A stretch of 64,000 bases of DNA from Sphingobacterium sp. FBM7-1. GTDB taxonomy: Bacteria > Bacteroidota > Bacteroidia > Sphingobacteriales > Sphingobacteriaceae. Positions 54,288-62,827 of the stretch are shown in pieces; position 1 is the stretch's first letter, and every line of letters starts with the position of its first letter. The DNA lies in NCBI RefSeq assembly GCF_020687765.1, contig NZ_JAJEWJ010000011.1, positions 1-64,000 on the forward strand. The letters are read 5' to 3'. A model generated the notes under the pieces. It was not told the DNA's origin, did not search any database, and saw only the letters and a program-made list of their open reading frames with translations. Position numbers and translations under genes: made by a program.

Positions 54288-56201
54288 ATGAAGAAAGGTA
54301 TACATATTATACTGTGCTTATTACTGTTTGCGCAGGTTGGTATCGGGCAGGAAAAGGCGCTGTCTGAAAAAATGGCGATTACGGCGATGGATTCGCTTTA
54401 TAAGGATGCTCGTTTTACCAATGAGGAGCGCGGTCCACAGTGGACGTACGATATGGGTGTCGTATTGGAAGGGATGGTCGAAGTGTGGCGGAATACGGGT
54501 GATAAGACCTATTTTGAATATATACAGGGGTGGATGGATCAGTTTGTGGATGACAACGGGCATATCCGCAATTATAGACCGGAGGAGTATAACATAGACC
54601 ATATTAAAAATGGGCGTTCGTTGTTGTTTCTGTATAAGGTTACGGGTAAACAGAAGTATTTAAAAGCTAGTGAAAACGTATATAAGCAGCTACTTACACA
54701 TCCGCGGACCAAAGAGGGTGGTTTTTGGCATAAAAAAATATATCCTTATCAAATGTGGTTGGATGGCTTGTATATGGCTCAACCATTTTATACGGAATAT
54801 GCCGATTTGATGGGAATTGACAGTATATACGATGATGTCGTGAACCAGTTCACCTATATGGAGAATCATGCACGTGACGAAAAGACCGGATTACTATATC
54901 ACGGGTGGGATGAATCTCGTAACGAAAGATGGGCAAATCCGGAAACAGGTCTTTCCAAACATTTTTGGGCTCGAGGTATGGGCTGGTACGCCATGGCTTT
55001 AGTCGATGTGCTGGATTATTTTCCAATGGAACATCCAGGAAGGGAAAAGTTGGTGCAAATCCTACACCGGACATTAACAGCTGTCGCGAAGTATCAAGAT
55101 CCGAAGACATCGGTATGGTATGATATTGTGGATTTGGGTACGCGTGAGGGGAATTATGTCGAAGCTTCGGCATCTAGCATGTTTGTATATGCTATGGCGA
55201 AAGCGGCGCGAAAAGGATATGTGCCGAAGAAGGATTTTCAAAAGCACATTGATAAAGGGTATGCGGGCTTGGTAAAACAATTTATCACTTCAGGTGGACC
55301 AGATCGCGTAAATATCAACCATGTGGTTACAGTTTCTGGATTGGGAGGATCGAAAAACTATCGCGATGGTAGTTTTGAATATTATATGAGCGAACCCGTG
55401 AAACCAAATGATCCCAAAGGGGTGGGGCCATTTATTTTGGCCGCCTCGGAAGTGGAGTTTGATAAAACGACGCGAGATAGACCGGTAAATATTACGTTGG
55501 ACAATTATTATAATGACGAATACAAGAAAGCACCGGACGGTCAAATGAAGCCTTATCATTATCTTTGGGACGGCCAGGATAATAATGGTTTCTTTTTACT
55601 GGGACGTATATTTGAACAATATGGTGGAAAACTACATACATTGCGTGAGGCTCCTACCAAAGAAAAGTTGGCAAATAGCGGGGTCTATATTATCGTTGAC
55701 CCCGATACCGAAAAGGAGACGGCAAGTCCGAATTATATGAACGAAACCGACGCAAATGAGATTGCTGATTGGGTACGTGCAGGAGGGGTGCTGTTTTTGT
55801 TGGCCAATGATGCAGGAAATTGTGAATTAGCCCAATTTAATACGTTGTCCCGCAAGTTTGGGATAACGTTTAATGAGGATAATAGGAATATGGTGAAAGG
55901 AAATAATTATGGGATGGGAGCGATTAACATACCACCGAATACGGGGATTTTCCAGAAAACAAAGAAAATTTATATCAAAGAAATCTCAACAATAGAAGCG
56001 ATAAATCCAGCGAGGCCAGTCGTTCGGGATCAAGATGACGTCATTATCGCGACGGCAAAATTTGGCAAGGGGATTGTGTTTGCAATAGGTGACCCATGGT
56101 TATACAATGAATATGTGGACGGCCGTAAATTACCAGCGGAATACCAAAACTTCGATGCGGCAAATGAATTGGTGGAATGGTTGATTAAAAAAGCTAAATA
56201 A
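54288..56201 (+). CDS. GH105 unsaturated galacturonyl hydrolase fused to a glutamine-amidotransferase-like domain
   Basis: 637 aa, secreted (MKKGIHIILCLLLFAQVGIG). Residues about 20-375 are a GH105 (alpha/alpha)6 barrel: LTHPRTKEGGFWHKKIYPYQMWLDGLYM, HGWDESRNERWANPETGLSKHFWARGMGWYAMA and GNYVEASASSMFVYAMA. After a linker (RPVNITLDNYYNDEYKK) the last about 230 residues have a Rossmann-like domain (VYIIVDPDTEKE, EIADWVRAGGVLFLLAND, GKGIVFAIGDPWLYNEY) of the DUF4350/GATase type, with no obvious catalytic Cys. It is almost twice the length of the GH105 at 17685. Confidence 0.88.
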   Translation: MKKGIHIILCLLLFAQVGIGQEKALSEKMAITAMDSLYKDARFTNEERGPQWTYDMGVVLEGMVEVWRNTGDKTYFEYIQGWMDQFVDDNGHIRNYRPEEYNIDHIKNGRSLLFLYKVTGKQKYLKASENVYKQLLTHPRTKEGGFWHKKIYPYQMWLDGLYMAQPFYTEYADLMGIDSIYDDVVNQFTYMENHARDEKTGLLYHGWDESRNERWANPETGLSKHFWARGMGWYAMALVDVLDYFPMEHPGREKLVQILHRTLTAVAKYQDPKTSVWYDIVDLGTREGNYVEASASSMFVYAMAKAARKGYVPKKDFQKHIDKGYAGLVKQFITSGGPDRVNINHVVTVSGLGGSKNYRDGSFEYYMSEPVKPNDPKGVGPFILAASEVEFDKTTRDRPVNITLDNYYNDEYKKAPDGQMKPYHYLWDGQDNNGFFLLGRIFEQYGGKLHTLREAPTKEKLANSGVYIIVDPDTEKETASPNYMNETDANEIADWVRAGGVLFLLANDAGNCELAQFNTLSRKFGITFNEDNRNMVKGNNYGMGAINIPPNTGIFQKTKKIYIKEISTIEAINPARPVVRDQDDVIIATAKFGKGIVFAIGDPWLYNEYVDGRKLPAEYQNFDAANELVEWLIKKAK

Positions 56202-56208
56202 GATAAAA

Positions 56209-57246
56209 ATGTTGGTTACTAGACTTTTAATATGGAGCTGTTGTTTGTTCGGATTTTCTTTTTCCACTTTTGCACAACAGACGGACAGCTTAGCAGAAAA
56301 GGTGTTGGTATACCAACTTTCCAACGGTGCATGGGGAAAACAGTTGATCGATAAAAAGGCAGTTAACTATACTTTACCGTTAACAGAAAAATTGCTTCAA
56401 AAAATTAGCGAAACGGATGAAAAGCACGCAACTATAGACAATGGCGCGACTACTAAGGAAATTAATATCCTTATAGCGGCTTATCATAAAACGCAGAACG
56501 CTGCTTATTTAAATGCGGCGCGCCGAGGAATTGAGTACTTATTAGAAGCACAGTATGAGAATGGTGGTTTTCCTCAATATTATCCCAATACATCCTTGTA
56601 TCGCGGACAGATCACGTATAACGATAACGCGATGATTAATGTGTTGACGGTCTTGGATAATCTGGTAAAAGAGAAAAACGGTTGTGTCGTGTTAGCAGAA
56701 GATCGTTTAAAAGAGCGCGCAACGGATGCAGTGGCGAGAGGCATAGACTGCATATTGAAAACACAGATTATACAGGGTGATTCGTTGACTATCTGGGCTG
56801 CTCAATATAATGAGAAAACACTTCAACCGGAACAAGCAAGGGCGTTTGAACCTATTTCACTAAGTACATCGGAGTCTGTCAACATCGTTCGTTTCTTGAT
56901 GAAGCAGCCCATTACACCCGCCATCGAAAAGGCTATAGAGGCAGCGATTAGTTGGTTTGCGGTGCATGATATTGAGGGGTACCGGTTCGACCGGACGGTT
57001 GATCCAAGTACAGGCAAAACCGTACGTAATCTGATTGCAGATAGCACATCAGTTGTATGGGCTAGGTTCTATGACAAAGAGAGCAATCGGCCAATATTTG
57101 GCGATCGTGATAATAGCGTGACCTATGATTTTTCAGCAATATCGGATGAACGGAAAAATGGATACGCATGGTTTGGCAACTGGCCGATCAAGTTATTAGA
57201 GAATGAATATCCCAAGTGGAAGGAAAATAAAGTGGTAAAAAAATAA
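56209..57246 (+). CDS. pelA: Pectate lyase, family PL10
   Basis: 345 aa, secreted (signal peptide ending FSTFAQQ). The alpha-barrel lyase signatures are present: ATIDNGATTKEI, YENGGFPQYYPN, ITYNDNAMINV and VWARFYDKESNRPIFGDRD, where the Arg and Asp residues serve in catalysis and Ca2+ binding. It is an endo-type pectate lyase acting on demethylated homogalacturonan. It follows the GH105 fusion by 7 bp and precedes uxaB by 3 bp. Confidence 0.93.
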   Translation: MLVTRLLIWSCCLFGFSFSTFAQQTDSLAEKVLVYQLSNGAWGKQLIDKKAVNYTLPLTEKLLQKISETDEKHATIDNGATTKEINILIAAYHKTQNAAYLNAARRGIEYLLEAQYENGGFPQYYPNTSLYRGQITYNDNAMINVLTVLDNLVKEKNGCVVLAEDRLKERATDAVARGIDCILKTQIIQGDSLTIWAAQYNEKTLQPEQARAFEPISLSTSESVNIVRFLMKQPITPAIEKAIEAAISWFAVHDIEGYRFDRTVDPSTGKTVRNLIADSTSVVWARFYDKESNRPIFGDRDNSVTYDFSAISDERKNGYAWFGNWPIKLLENEYPKWKENKVVKK

Positions 57247-57249
57247 AGC

Positions 57250-58749
57250 ATGTTACTTTCAAGAGAGAATATAGAAAAAATAGATGTAAACAAGGTTGAG
57301 TTGCCTAAGGGTAACTCCTTTGAATTGCCGGAACGCGTATTGCAGTTTGGCACAGGCGTGTTATTAAGAGGTTTACCCGATTATTTTGTTGACAAAGCAA
57401 ATAAAGCGGGTGTGTTTAATGGACGTATTTTAGTTGTTAAATCGACCGCATCATCTGGTACAGATGAATTTTCCGAGCAGGAAGGAGTGTATACTTTATG
57501 CATAAAAGGAATAGAAGAAGGACAGGAAGTGGTAAGATATAGCGTTAATAACGCTATATCACGTGTGTTAGCTGCTTCGAAAGATTGGACGGCAATTTTG
57601 GAAGCCGCGCACAACCCGGATATGCAAGTTGTGTTCTCGAATACAACGGAAGTGGGAATCGTCATGAGCAATGATACGATATCTGATAATCCACCGGCAT
57701 CATTTCCAGGAAAATTATTAGCCTTCCTTTATGAGCGTTATCGTCACTTTGGTGGTGATAAAACGAAAGGGTTGGTTATACTACCTACGGAATTAATATC
57801 TGATAATGCTACGAAACTGAAGAAAATATTACACAGTTTGGCGGTTCAAAACAACTTGGAAGAAGACTTTTTAGCGTGGCTAGACGAAGCCAACGATTTT
57901 TGTAATACCTTGGTGGACCGTATCGTACCTGGTCGTTTGCCGAAAGAAGAACAAAAACAGACGGAAGAAGAATTGGGTTATCAAGATCAACTTATGATTA
58001 TGGCTGAGCCTTTCCGTTTATGGGCTATTGAAACCGACTCGCCGCGTGTAAAACAGATCCTTTCGTTTGCAGAGGTAGATAATGGCGTTGTGCTTGTTCC
58101 TTCTATTGATAAATTTAAGGAAATTAAGTTGCGGTTGCTCAATGGTACACACACATTAAGTTGTGCTGCTGCGCTATGGAGTGGTTTTATCACGGTAAAA
58201 GAAGCCATGAAGAACGATACCTTCAATGCTTTTGTAAAAGGCTTAATGAAAAATGAAATCAGTAAAGCTATTGTCGATGAAACTATTGAAACACAAGATG
58301 TAGAGGACTTTTCTAATCGGGTGATCGATCGTTTTAGTAACCCCTTTTTGGAGCATCGTTGGGAAAGTATAGCATTAAACTATACATCCAAAATGAATAT
58401 GCGTAACATAGCGCTATTGGAAAAATGGTATAAAAAGAATTTGCTTCCGCCATCGTATATCGCTTTAGGTTTTGCGGCCTATATTAAATTTATGAATACC
58501 GAAGAGCAGGAAGGGCGTTATGTACAAGAAATTAACGGAGAGAAAATCATATTGCAAGATGAGTTTGCTCCCGTTTTATATGATTATTGGAAGGATTCCG
58601 AAACCGTAGTAGGAAATGTGTTGCGTGACGATAGTCTATGGGGAAAGGATTTAACAGCCTATCCCGGTTTTGAATCAGCAGTCAAACAATCTTTAGATGA
58701 GATAAACGCTCATGGCGTACTAAAAACAATTGAAACCTCTTTGGACTAA
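57250..58749 (+). CDS. uxaB: Tagaturonate reductase (altronate oxidoreductase)
   Basis: 499 aa, cytoplasmic polyol-type long-chain dehydrogenase that reduces tagaturonate to altronate with NADH. N-terminal nucleotide-binding stretch VLQFGTGVLLRGLPDYFVD; conserved active-site stretch KEIKLRLLNGTHTLSCAAALW with the Lys, Asn and His of the family. The fact that it sits with uxaA and uxaC on this strand supports tagaturonate reductase rather than fructuronate reductase. It begins 3 bp after PL10, unusually tight coupling of catabolic and secreted genes. Confidence 0.92.
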   Translation: MLLSRENIEKIDVNKVELPKGNSFELPERVLQFGTGVLLRGLPDYFVDKANKAGVFNGRILVVKSTASSGTDEFSEQEGVYTLCIKGIEEGQEVVRYSVNNAISRVLAASKDWTAILEAAHNPDMQVVFSNTTEVGIVMSNDTISDNPPASFPGKLLAFLYERYRHFGGDKTKGLVILPTELISDNATKLKKILHSLAVQNNLEEDFLAWLDEANDFCNTLVDRIVPGRLPKEEQKQTEEELGYQDQLMIMAEPFRLWAIETDSPRVKQILSFAEVDNGVVLVPSIDKFKEIKLRLLNGTHTLSCAAALWSGFITVKEAMKNDTFNAFVKGLMKNEISKAIVDETIETQDVEDFSNRVIDRFSNPFLEHRWESIALNYTSKMNMRNIALLEKWYKKNLLPPSYIALGFAAYIKFMNTEEQEGRYVQEINGEKIILQDEFAPVLYDYWKDSETVVGNVLRDDSLWGKDLTAYPGFESAVKQSLDEINAHGVLKTIETSLD

Positions 58750-58859
58750 ATAGATCAATACAATTTTCTTCTTCTTAAAGAGCAAACGGAGAAAAAATCT
58801 TCTATACCATTGAGATTTAACACGCATAGATAATTATTAAATGAAATTTAAAAGGCATA

Positions 58860-60506
58860 ATGGCGAGTAAAATATTAAGAATCCATCCGAAGGATAACGT
58901 GCTGGTGGCGTTGCAGGATCTTTCAAAAGGTGAGCAAATTGAATTTAACGGCTCCGTCTATACCTTACAGGAAGATGTTCCAGCGAAACATAAGTTTTTC
59001 ATGCAGGAAATGCACGAGGGAGATGAGATATATATGTATGGAGTGTTGGTGGGAAAGACACAGTATACCGTGCCACAGGGCGGCATAATGAATACCGATA
59101 ACACCAAGCATGCTGCGGATCCCTACACGTTTAGACCTTACCAATACACTTGGGAGGCCCCAGACGTTTCCCGGTTTGTGGGAAGAACTTTTAACGGTTA
59201 TGTACGAGAAGACGGTAGAGTAGGTACGGCTAATTATTGGTTATTTGTTCCCACGGTTTTCTGCGAAAATAGAAATCTAGATGTTATTAAGGAAGCCCTT
59301 CACAATGAGTTGGGTTATTCCGTGACAGGCAAATATCGAGCGTTTACACGCGAACTATTAGCCGCGTATGAAGAAGGCCAAGATATAACAGCGCTATCAC
59401 CAGACGAATTAAGTGTCGTTTCTCACCCTAAAAACCGAGTATTTAAGAATATTGATGGCATTAAGTTTTTGAATCATCAAGGGGGCTGCGGTGGCATTCG
59501 TCAGGACGCTGCCGTATTAGGAAAACTGTTGGCAGCCTACGCAGACCATCCCAATGTGGCAGGTGTCACGGTTTTAAGCCTTGGCTGTCAGAACCTGCAG
59601 TTAAATGATTTGTTGACAGATATCAAAGAGCGCAATCCTAACTTCAATAAACCCCTTCACGTTTTCGAACAACAACAGTCGAAAAGCGAAGAGCAGCTTA
59701 TAAAAGAAGCAATACAAAAGACATTTATAGATCTTATTGAAGTAAATAAGTTTGAGCGCCAACCTGCCCCATTAAGCAAGTTGACTCTGGGGGTGAAATG
59801 CGGAGGTAGCGACGGTTTTAGTGGAATATCCGCTAACCCAGCTGTTGGATACACCTCTGACTTGCTAGTCGCTTTGGGAGGTAAAGTGCTATTAGCAGAA
59901 TTCCCAGAGCTGTGCGGTGCCGAACAAAATTTAATCGATCGGACGATCGAACCCGATGCCGCTCATAAATTTATTAGATTGATGGGGGCATATAGCCAGG
60001 CGGCAGAAAACGTAGGTTCTGGGTTTCACATGAATCCATCACCAGGTAATATTCGGGACGGTTTGATTACCGATGCGATAAAAAGTACGGGAGCTGCAAA
60101 GAAAGGAGGAACATCTCCCGTAGTTGATGTTTTAGACTACACGGAGGAAGCCACAAAACCTGGATTAAACTTGGTATGTACGCCAGGTAATGATGTGGAG
60201 GCTACCACTGGAAAAGCCGCTTCAGGCGCTACGTTGATTTTGTTTACCACTGGCTTAGGTACGCCGACTGGTAATCCTATTTGTCCGGTTATCAAGGTGG
60301 CTACCAATAATACGTTGGCAAAACGCATGGGCGATATAATTGATATCAATACAGGGCCGATCATTGATGGGGACAAAACCATCGAGCAAATGGGAGAAGA
60401 TATTCTGGAATATTGTATTAAAGCGGCAAGTGGTGAGATTATACCCAAAGCAGTTCAGTTAAATCAAGACGATTTTATTCCTTGGAAAAGAGGAGTTAGT
60501 TTATAA
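58860..60506 (+). CDS. uxaA: Altronate dehydratase
   Basis: 548 aa. Converts D-altronate to 2-keto-3-deoxygluconate. Both parts of the enzyme are present: an N-terminal SAF-type domain (about residues 1-95, LRIHPKDNVLVALQDL) and the large UxaA domain (FNGYVREDGRVGTANYWLFVPTVFCENRN, HQGGCGG, LGVKCGGSDGFSGISANPAVG, EFPELCGAEQ). Cys residues in these motifs may hold the metal site. A gap of 110 bp separates it from uxaB with no operator or hairpin that I can see. Confidence 0.95.
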   Translation: MASKILRIHPKDNVLVALQDLSKGEQIEFNGSVYTLQEDVPAKHKFFMQEMHEGDEIYMYGVLVGKTQYTVPQGGIMNTDNTKHAADPYTFRPYQYTWEAPDVSRFVGRTFNGYVREDGRVGTANYWLFVPTVFCENRNLDVIKEALHNELGYSVTGKYRAFTRELLAAYEEGQDITALSPDELSVVSHPKNRVFKNIDGIKFLNHQGGCGGIRQDAAVLGKLLAAYADHPNVAGVTVLSLGCQNLQLNDLLTDIKERNPNFNKPLHVFEQQQSKSEEQLIKEAIQKTFIDLIEVNKFERQPAPLSKLTLGVKCGGSDGFSGISANPAVGYTSDLLVALGGKVLLAEFPELCGAEQNLIDRTIEPDAAHKFIRLMGAYSQAAENVGSGFHMNPSPGNIRDGLITDAIKSTGAAKKGGTSPVVDVLDYTEEATKPGLNLVCTPGNDVEATTGKAASGATLILFTTGLGTPTGNPICPVIKVATNNTLAKRMGDIIDINTGPIIDGDKTIEQMGEDILEYCIKAASGEIIPKAVQLNQDDFIPWKRGVSL

Positions 60507-60519
60507 AACCATTATCATC

Positions 60520-61920
60520 ATGAAAACATTTTTAGACGACAATTTTTTATTAAATAGCAAAACAGCAGAAACCTTATATCATCAGTTTTCTAAGAATTTG
60601 CCGATTATTGATTATCACAACCACTTAATACCTGAACAAATTGTGAACGACACGCAATTTGAAAACATCACACAGGTATGGTTGCAGGGCGACCATTATA
60701 AATGGCGTGCTATGCGTGCCAATGGGGTGAATGAGAAATACATTACGGGTGATGCTTCTGACAAGGATAAATTTTTGAAATGGGCAGAAACGGTTCCATA
60801 CACTTTGCGTAACCCCCTGTTTCATTGGACACACTTAGAGCTTCAGCGTTATTTTGGGATTACAGATTTATTATCACCCAAAACAGCAGAAAAGATTTAT
60901 GAAGAGACGGCTGCAAAATTGGCGGAGCCGGCGTATTCTGTTCGTGGATTGTTGAAGATGATGAATGTAGAGGTTGTTTGTACGACAGACGACCCGATAG
61001 ATTCGTTGAATTTTCACCAGCAATTTGCGAAAGAGCAGGAGAGTTTTAAAATGTTGCCTGCTTTTCGTCCGGACAAAGCAATGAACAGTGATGATGTGCA
61101 AGCACTGAACGCTTATATTGATCAAGTCGAAGCGGTAACAAACACTTCTATTAACAGCTTTTCCGCCTATCTGGATGCGTTGAAAGCTCGACATGATTTC
61201 TTCGCGGCAAATGGGTGCTCGGTTTCCGACCACGGATTGGAGCAGATTTATGCCGAGGATTATACCGATCAGGAAATCGCAGCTATATTTGAAAAAATTA
61301 GAACAAATCAGACGCTAACCTATAGCGAGAATTTGAAATTCAAATCTGCTATGTTGGTGCAGTTTGCTGAATGGGATCACGAAAAAGGCTGGGTTCAGCA
61401 ATACCATTTAGGCGCACTACGGAATAACAATGCACGCATGCTGCGGATAAATGGCCCTGATACCGGTTGGGATTCTATTGGTGATTTTAGTCAAGCGAGA
61501 GCGCTTTCCAAATTTTTAAATCGCTTGGACAACGAAGATAAATTAACAAAAACAATTTTATACAACCTTAATCCGGCCGACAATGAGCTGATTGCTACGA
61601 TGATCGGGAATTTCAATGATGGCTCCATTAAGGGGAAAATTCAGTTTGGATCAGCTTGGTGGTTCCTCGATCAAAAAGATGGTATGACGAAGCAGATAAA
61701 TGCGTTGTCCAACATGGGCTTGTTAAGCCGTTTAGTGGGTATGCTGACCGACTCTAGAAGTTTCCTATCGTTTCCACGGCACGAATACTTCCGAAGATTG
61801 GTGTGCGATATTTTCGGAGAAGATGTAGAAAAAGGAGAATTACCTAATGATGTCGAATGGATCGGCAAGATTGTCGGCGACATTAGTTACCATAACGCGA
61901 AGGAATACTTTAATTTCTAG
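60520..61920 (+). CDS. uxaC: Uronate isomerase (glucuronate/galacturonate isomerase)
   Basis: 466 aa TIM-barrel of the amidohydrolase superfamily. Interconverts galacturonate and tagaturonate, and glucuronate and fructuronate. The N-terminal metal ligands are in LPIIDYHNHLIPEQI; further family blocks are VVCTTDDPIDSL, SVSDHGLEQIYAE, WVQQYHLGALRNNNARM and MLTDSRSFLSFPRHEYFRR. It lies 13 bp after uxaA and is followed by a 198-bp gap with an inverted repeat. Confidence 0.97.
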   Translation: MKTFLDDNFLLNSKTAETLYHQFSKNLPIIDYHNHLIPEQIVNDTQFENITQVWLQGDHYKWRAMRANGVNEKYITGDASDKDKFLKWAETVPYTLRNPLFHWTHLELQRYFGITDLLSPKTAEKIYEETAAKLAEPAYSVRGLLKMMNVEVVCTTDDPIDSLNFHQQFAKEQESFKMLPAFRPDKAMNSDDVQALNAYIDQVEAVTNTSINSFSAYLDALKARHDFFAANGCSVSDHGLEQIYAEDYTDQEIAAIFEKIRTNQTLTYSENLKFKSAMLVQFAEWDHEKGWVQQYHLGALRNNNARMLRINGPDTGWDSIGDFSQARALSKFLNRLDNEDKLTKTILYNLNPADNELIATMIGNFNDGSIKGKIQFGSAWWFLDQKDGMTKQINALSNMGLLSRLVGMLTDSRSFLSFPRHEYFRRLVCDIFGEDVEKGELPNDVEWIGKIVGDISYHNAKEYFNF

Positions 61921-61932
61921 TTGTGAATAGAC

Positions 61933-61988
61933 GATTTCGTTGATTACCTCGTTTGCAGACCATGTAGCAATAGGTAATCAACGAAATC
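61933..61988. repeat. 17-bp perfect inverted repeat after uxaC
   Basis: GATTTCGTTGATTACCT at 61933-61949 is inverted exactly at 61972-61988, with 22 bp between. There is no T-run, so it is not a standard terminator. It starts 12 bp after the uxaC stop and is about 130 bp upstream of the aldolase start, which makes it either an operator for a dimeric regulator or an RNA hairpin between the two parts of the operon. Confidence 0.75.
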
Positions 61989-62118
61989 CTTATCGTAATC
62001 ATTTTATGGATTCCGTGTTCAAATGACTATCTTTCCAAAATATTCTCATGACACCTAAACCGGTCATTCAAATGATATCACGGAAGATACTTTAAATAGA
62101 ACAAAATTATACATCATA

Positions 62119-62778
62119 ATGAGTAAGAGAAAAGAAGTTTTAGACGCCATCTTAAAACAGGGCATGTTGCCTTTGTTTTTCCACACGGACGTCCAAGAAA
62201 GTATAGATATTGTAAAAACGTTATATGCCTCTGGTATTCGCGTTTTCGAATTTACGAATCGTGGAGAAGAGGCAAAAAAGGTTTTTAAAGCGCTGATAGA
62301 TGCTCGAAACCAGGAGATGCCTGAACTTCAGCTCGGTATTGGTACCATCAAAACAAATGCCGAGGCCGAGAATTTTATAAGCTTAGGGGCGGATTTTATT
62401 GTTGCGCCTATTGTCACGCCAAGCGTGGGAGATATAGCCCACAGTCACGATCTGCTATGGATCCCTGGATGTATGACCCCTACGGAGATCGCTTTGGCAC
62501 AACAAAATAAAGCATCTTTAATCAAGTTGTTTCCAGCAAATGTATTGGGGCCAGGATTCTTGTCTGCTATTAAGGAGCTGTTTAAAGGACAGCTGTTTAT
62601 GCCTACCGGGGGAGTAGATTTAGAAATTGAAAATTTGAAATCTTGGTTTGGCGCGGGTGTATGTGCTGTAGGAATGGGAAGCAAATTAATCAACCCTAAG
62701 CAGGTTGATGGTTTGGCCGAAAAGACAAAGCAAGCGTTAGCACTGGTTGCACAAGCCAAGATGGAAATTGAGAAATGA
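62119..62778 (+). CDS. kdgA: 2-keto-3-deoxy-6-phosphogluconate (KDPG) aldolase
   Basis: 219 aa, cytoplasmic. Splits KDPG into pyruvate and glyceraldehyde 3-phosphate. Class I aldolase residues are visible: Glu in FEFTNRGEE and the Schiff-base Lys in ASLIKLFPANVLGP, with the phosphate-binding MPTGGVDL and GMGSKLI loops. Length is normal. It is 49 bp before the transporter. A KDG kinase, the step before it, is not present in the window. Confidence 0.96.
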   Translation: MSKRKEVLDAILKQGMLPLFFHTDVQESIDIVKTLYASGIRVFEFTNRGEEAKKVFKALIDARNQEMPELQLGIGTIKTNAEAENFISLGADFIVAPIVTPSVGDIAHSHDLLWIPGCMTPTEIALAQQNKASLIKLFPANVLGPGFLSAIKELFKGQLFMPTGGVDLEIENLKSWFGAGVCAVGMGSKLINPKQVDGLAEKTKQALALVAQAKMEIEK

Positions 62779-62827
62779 GTTTGATATACATGAGTAACGA
62801 AAAATTAAGAAAATAAAAGCTACACCA

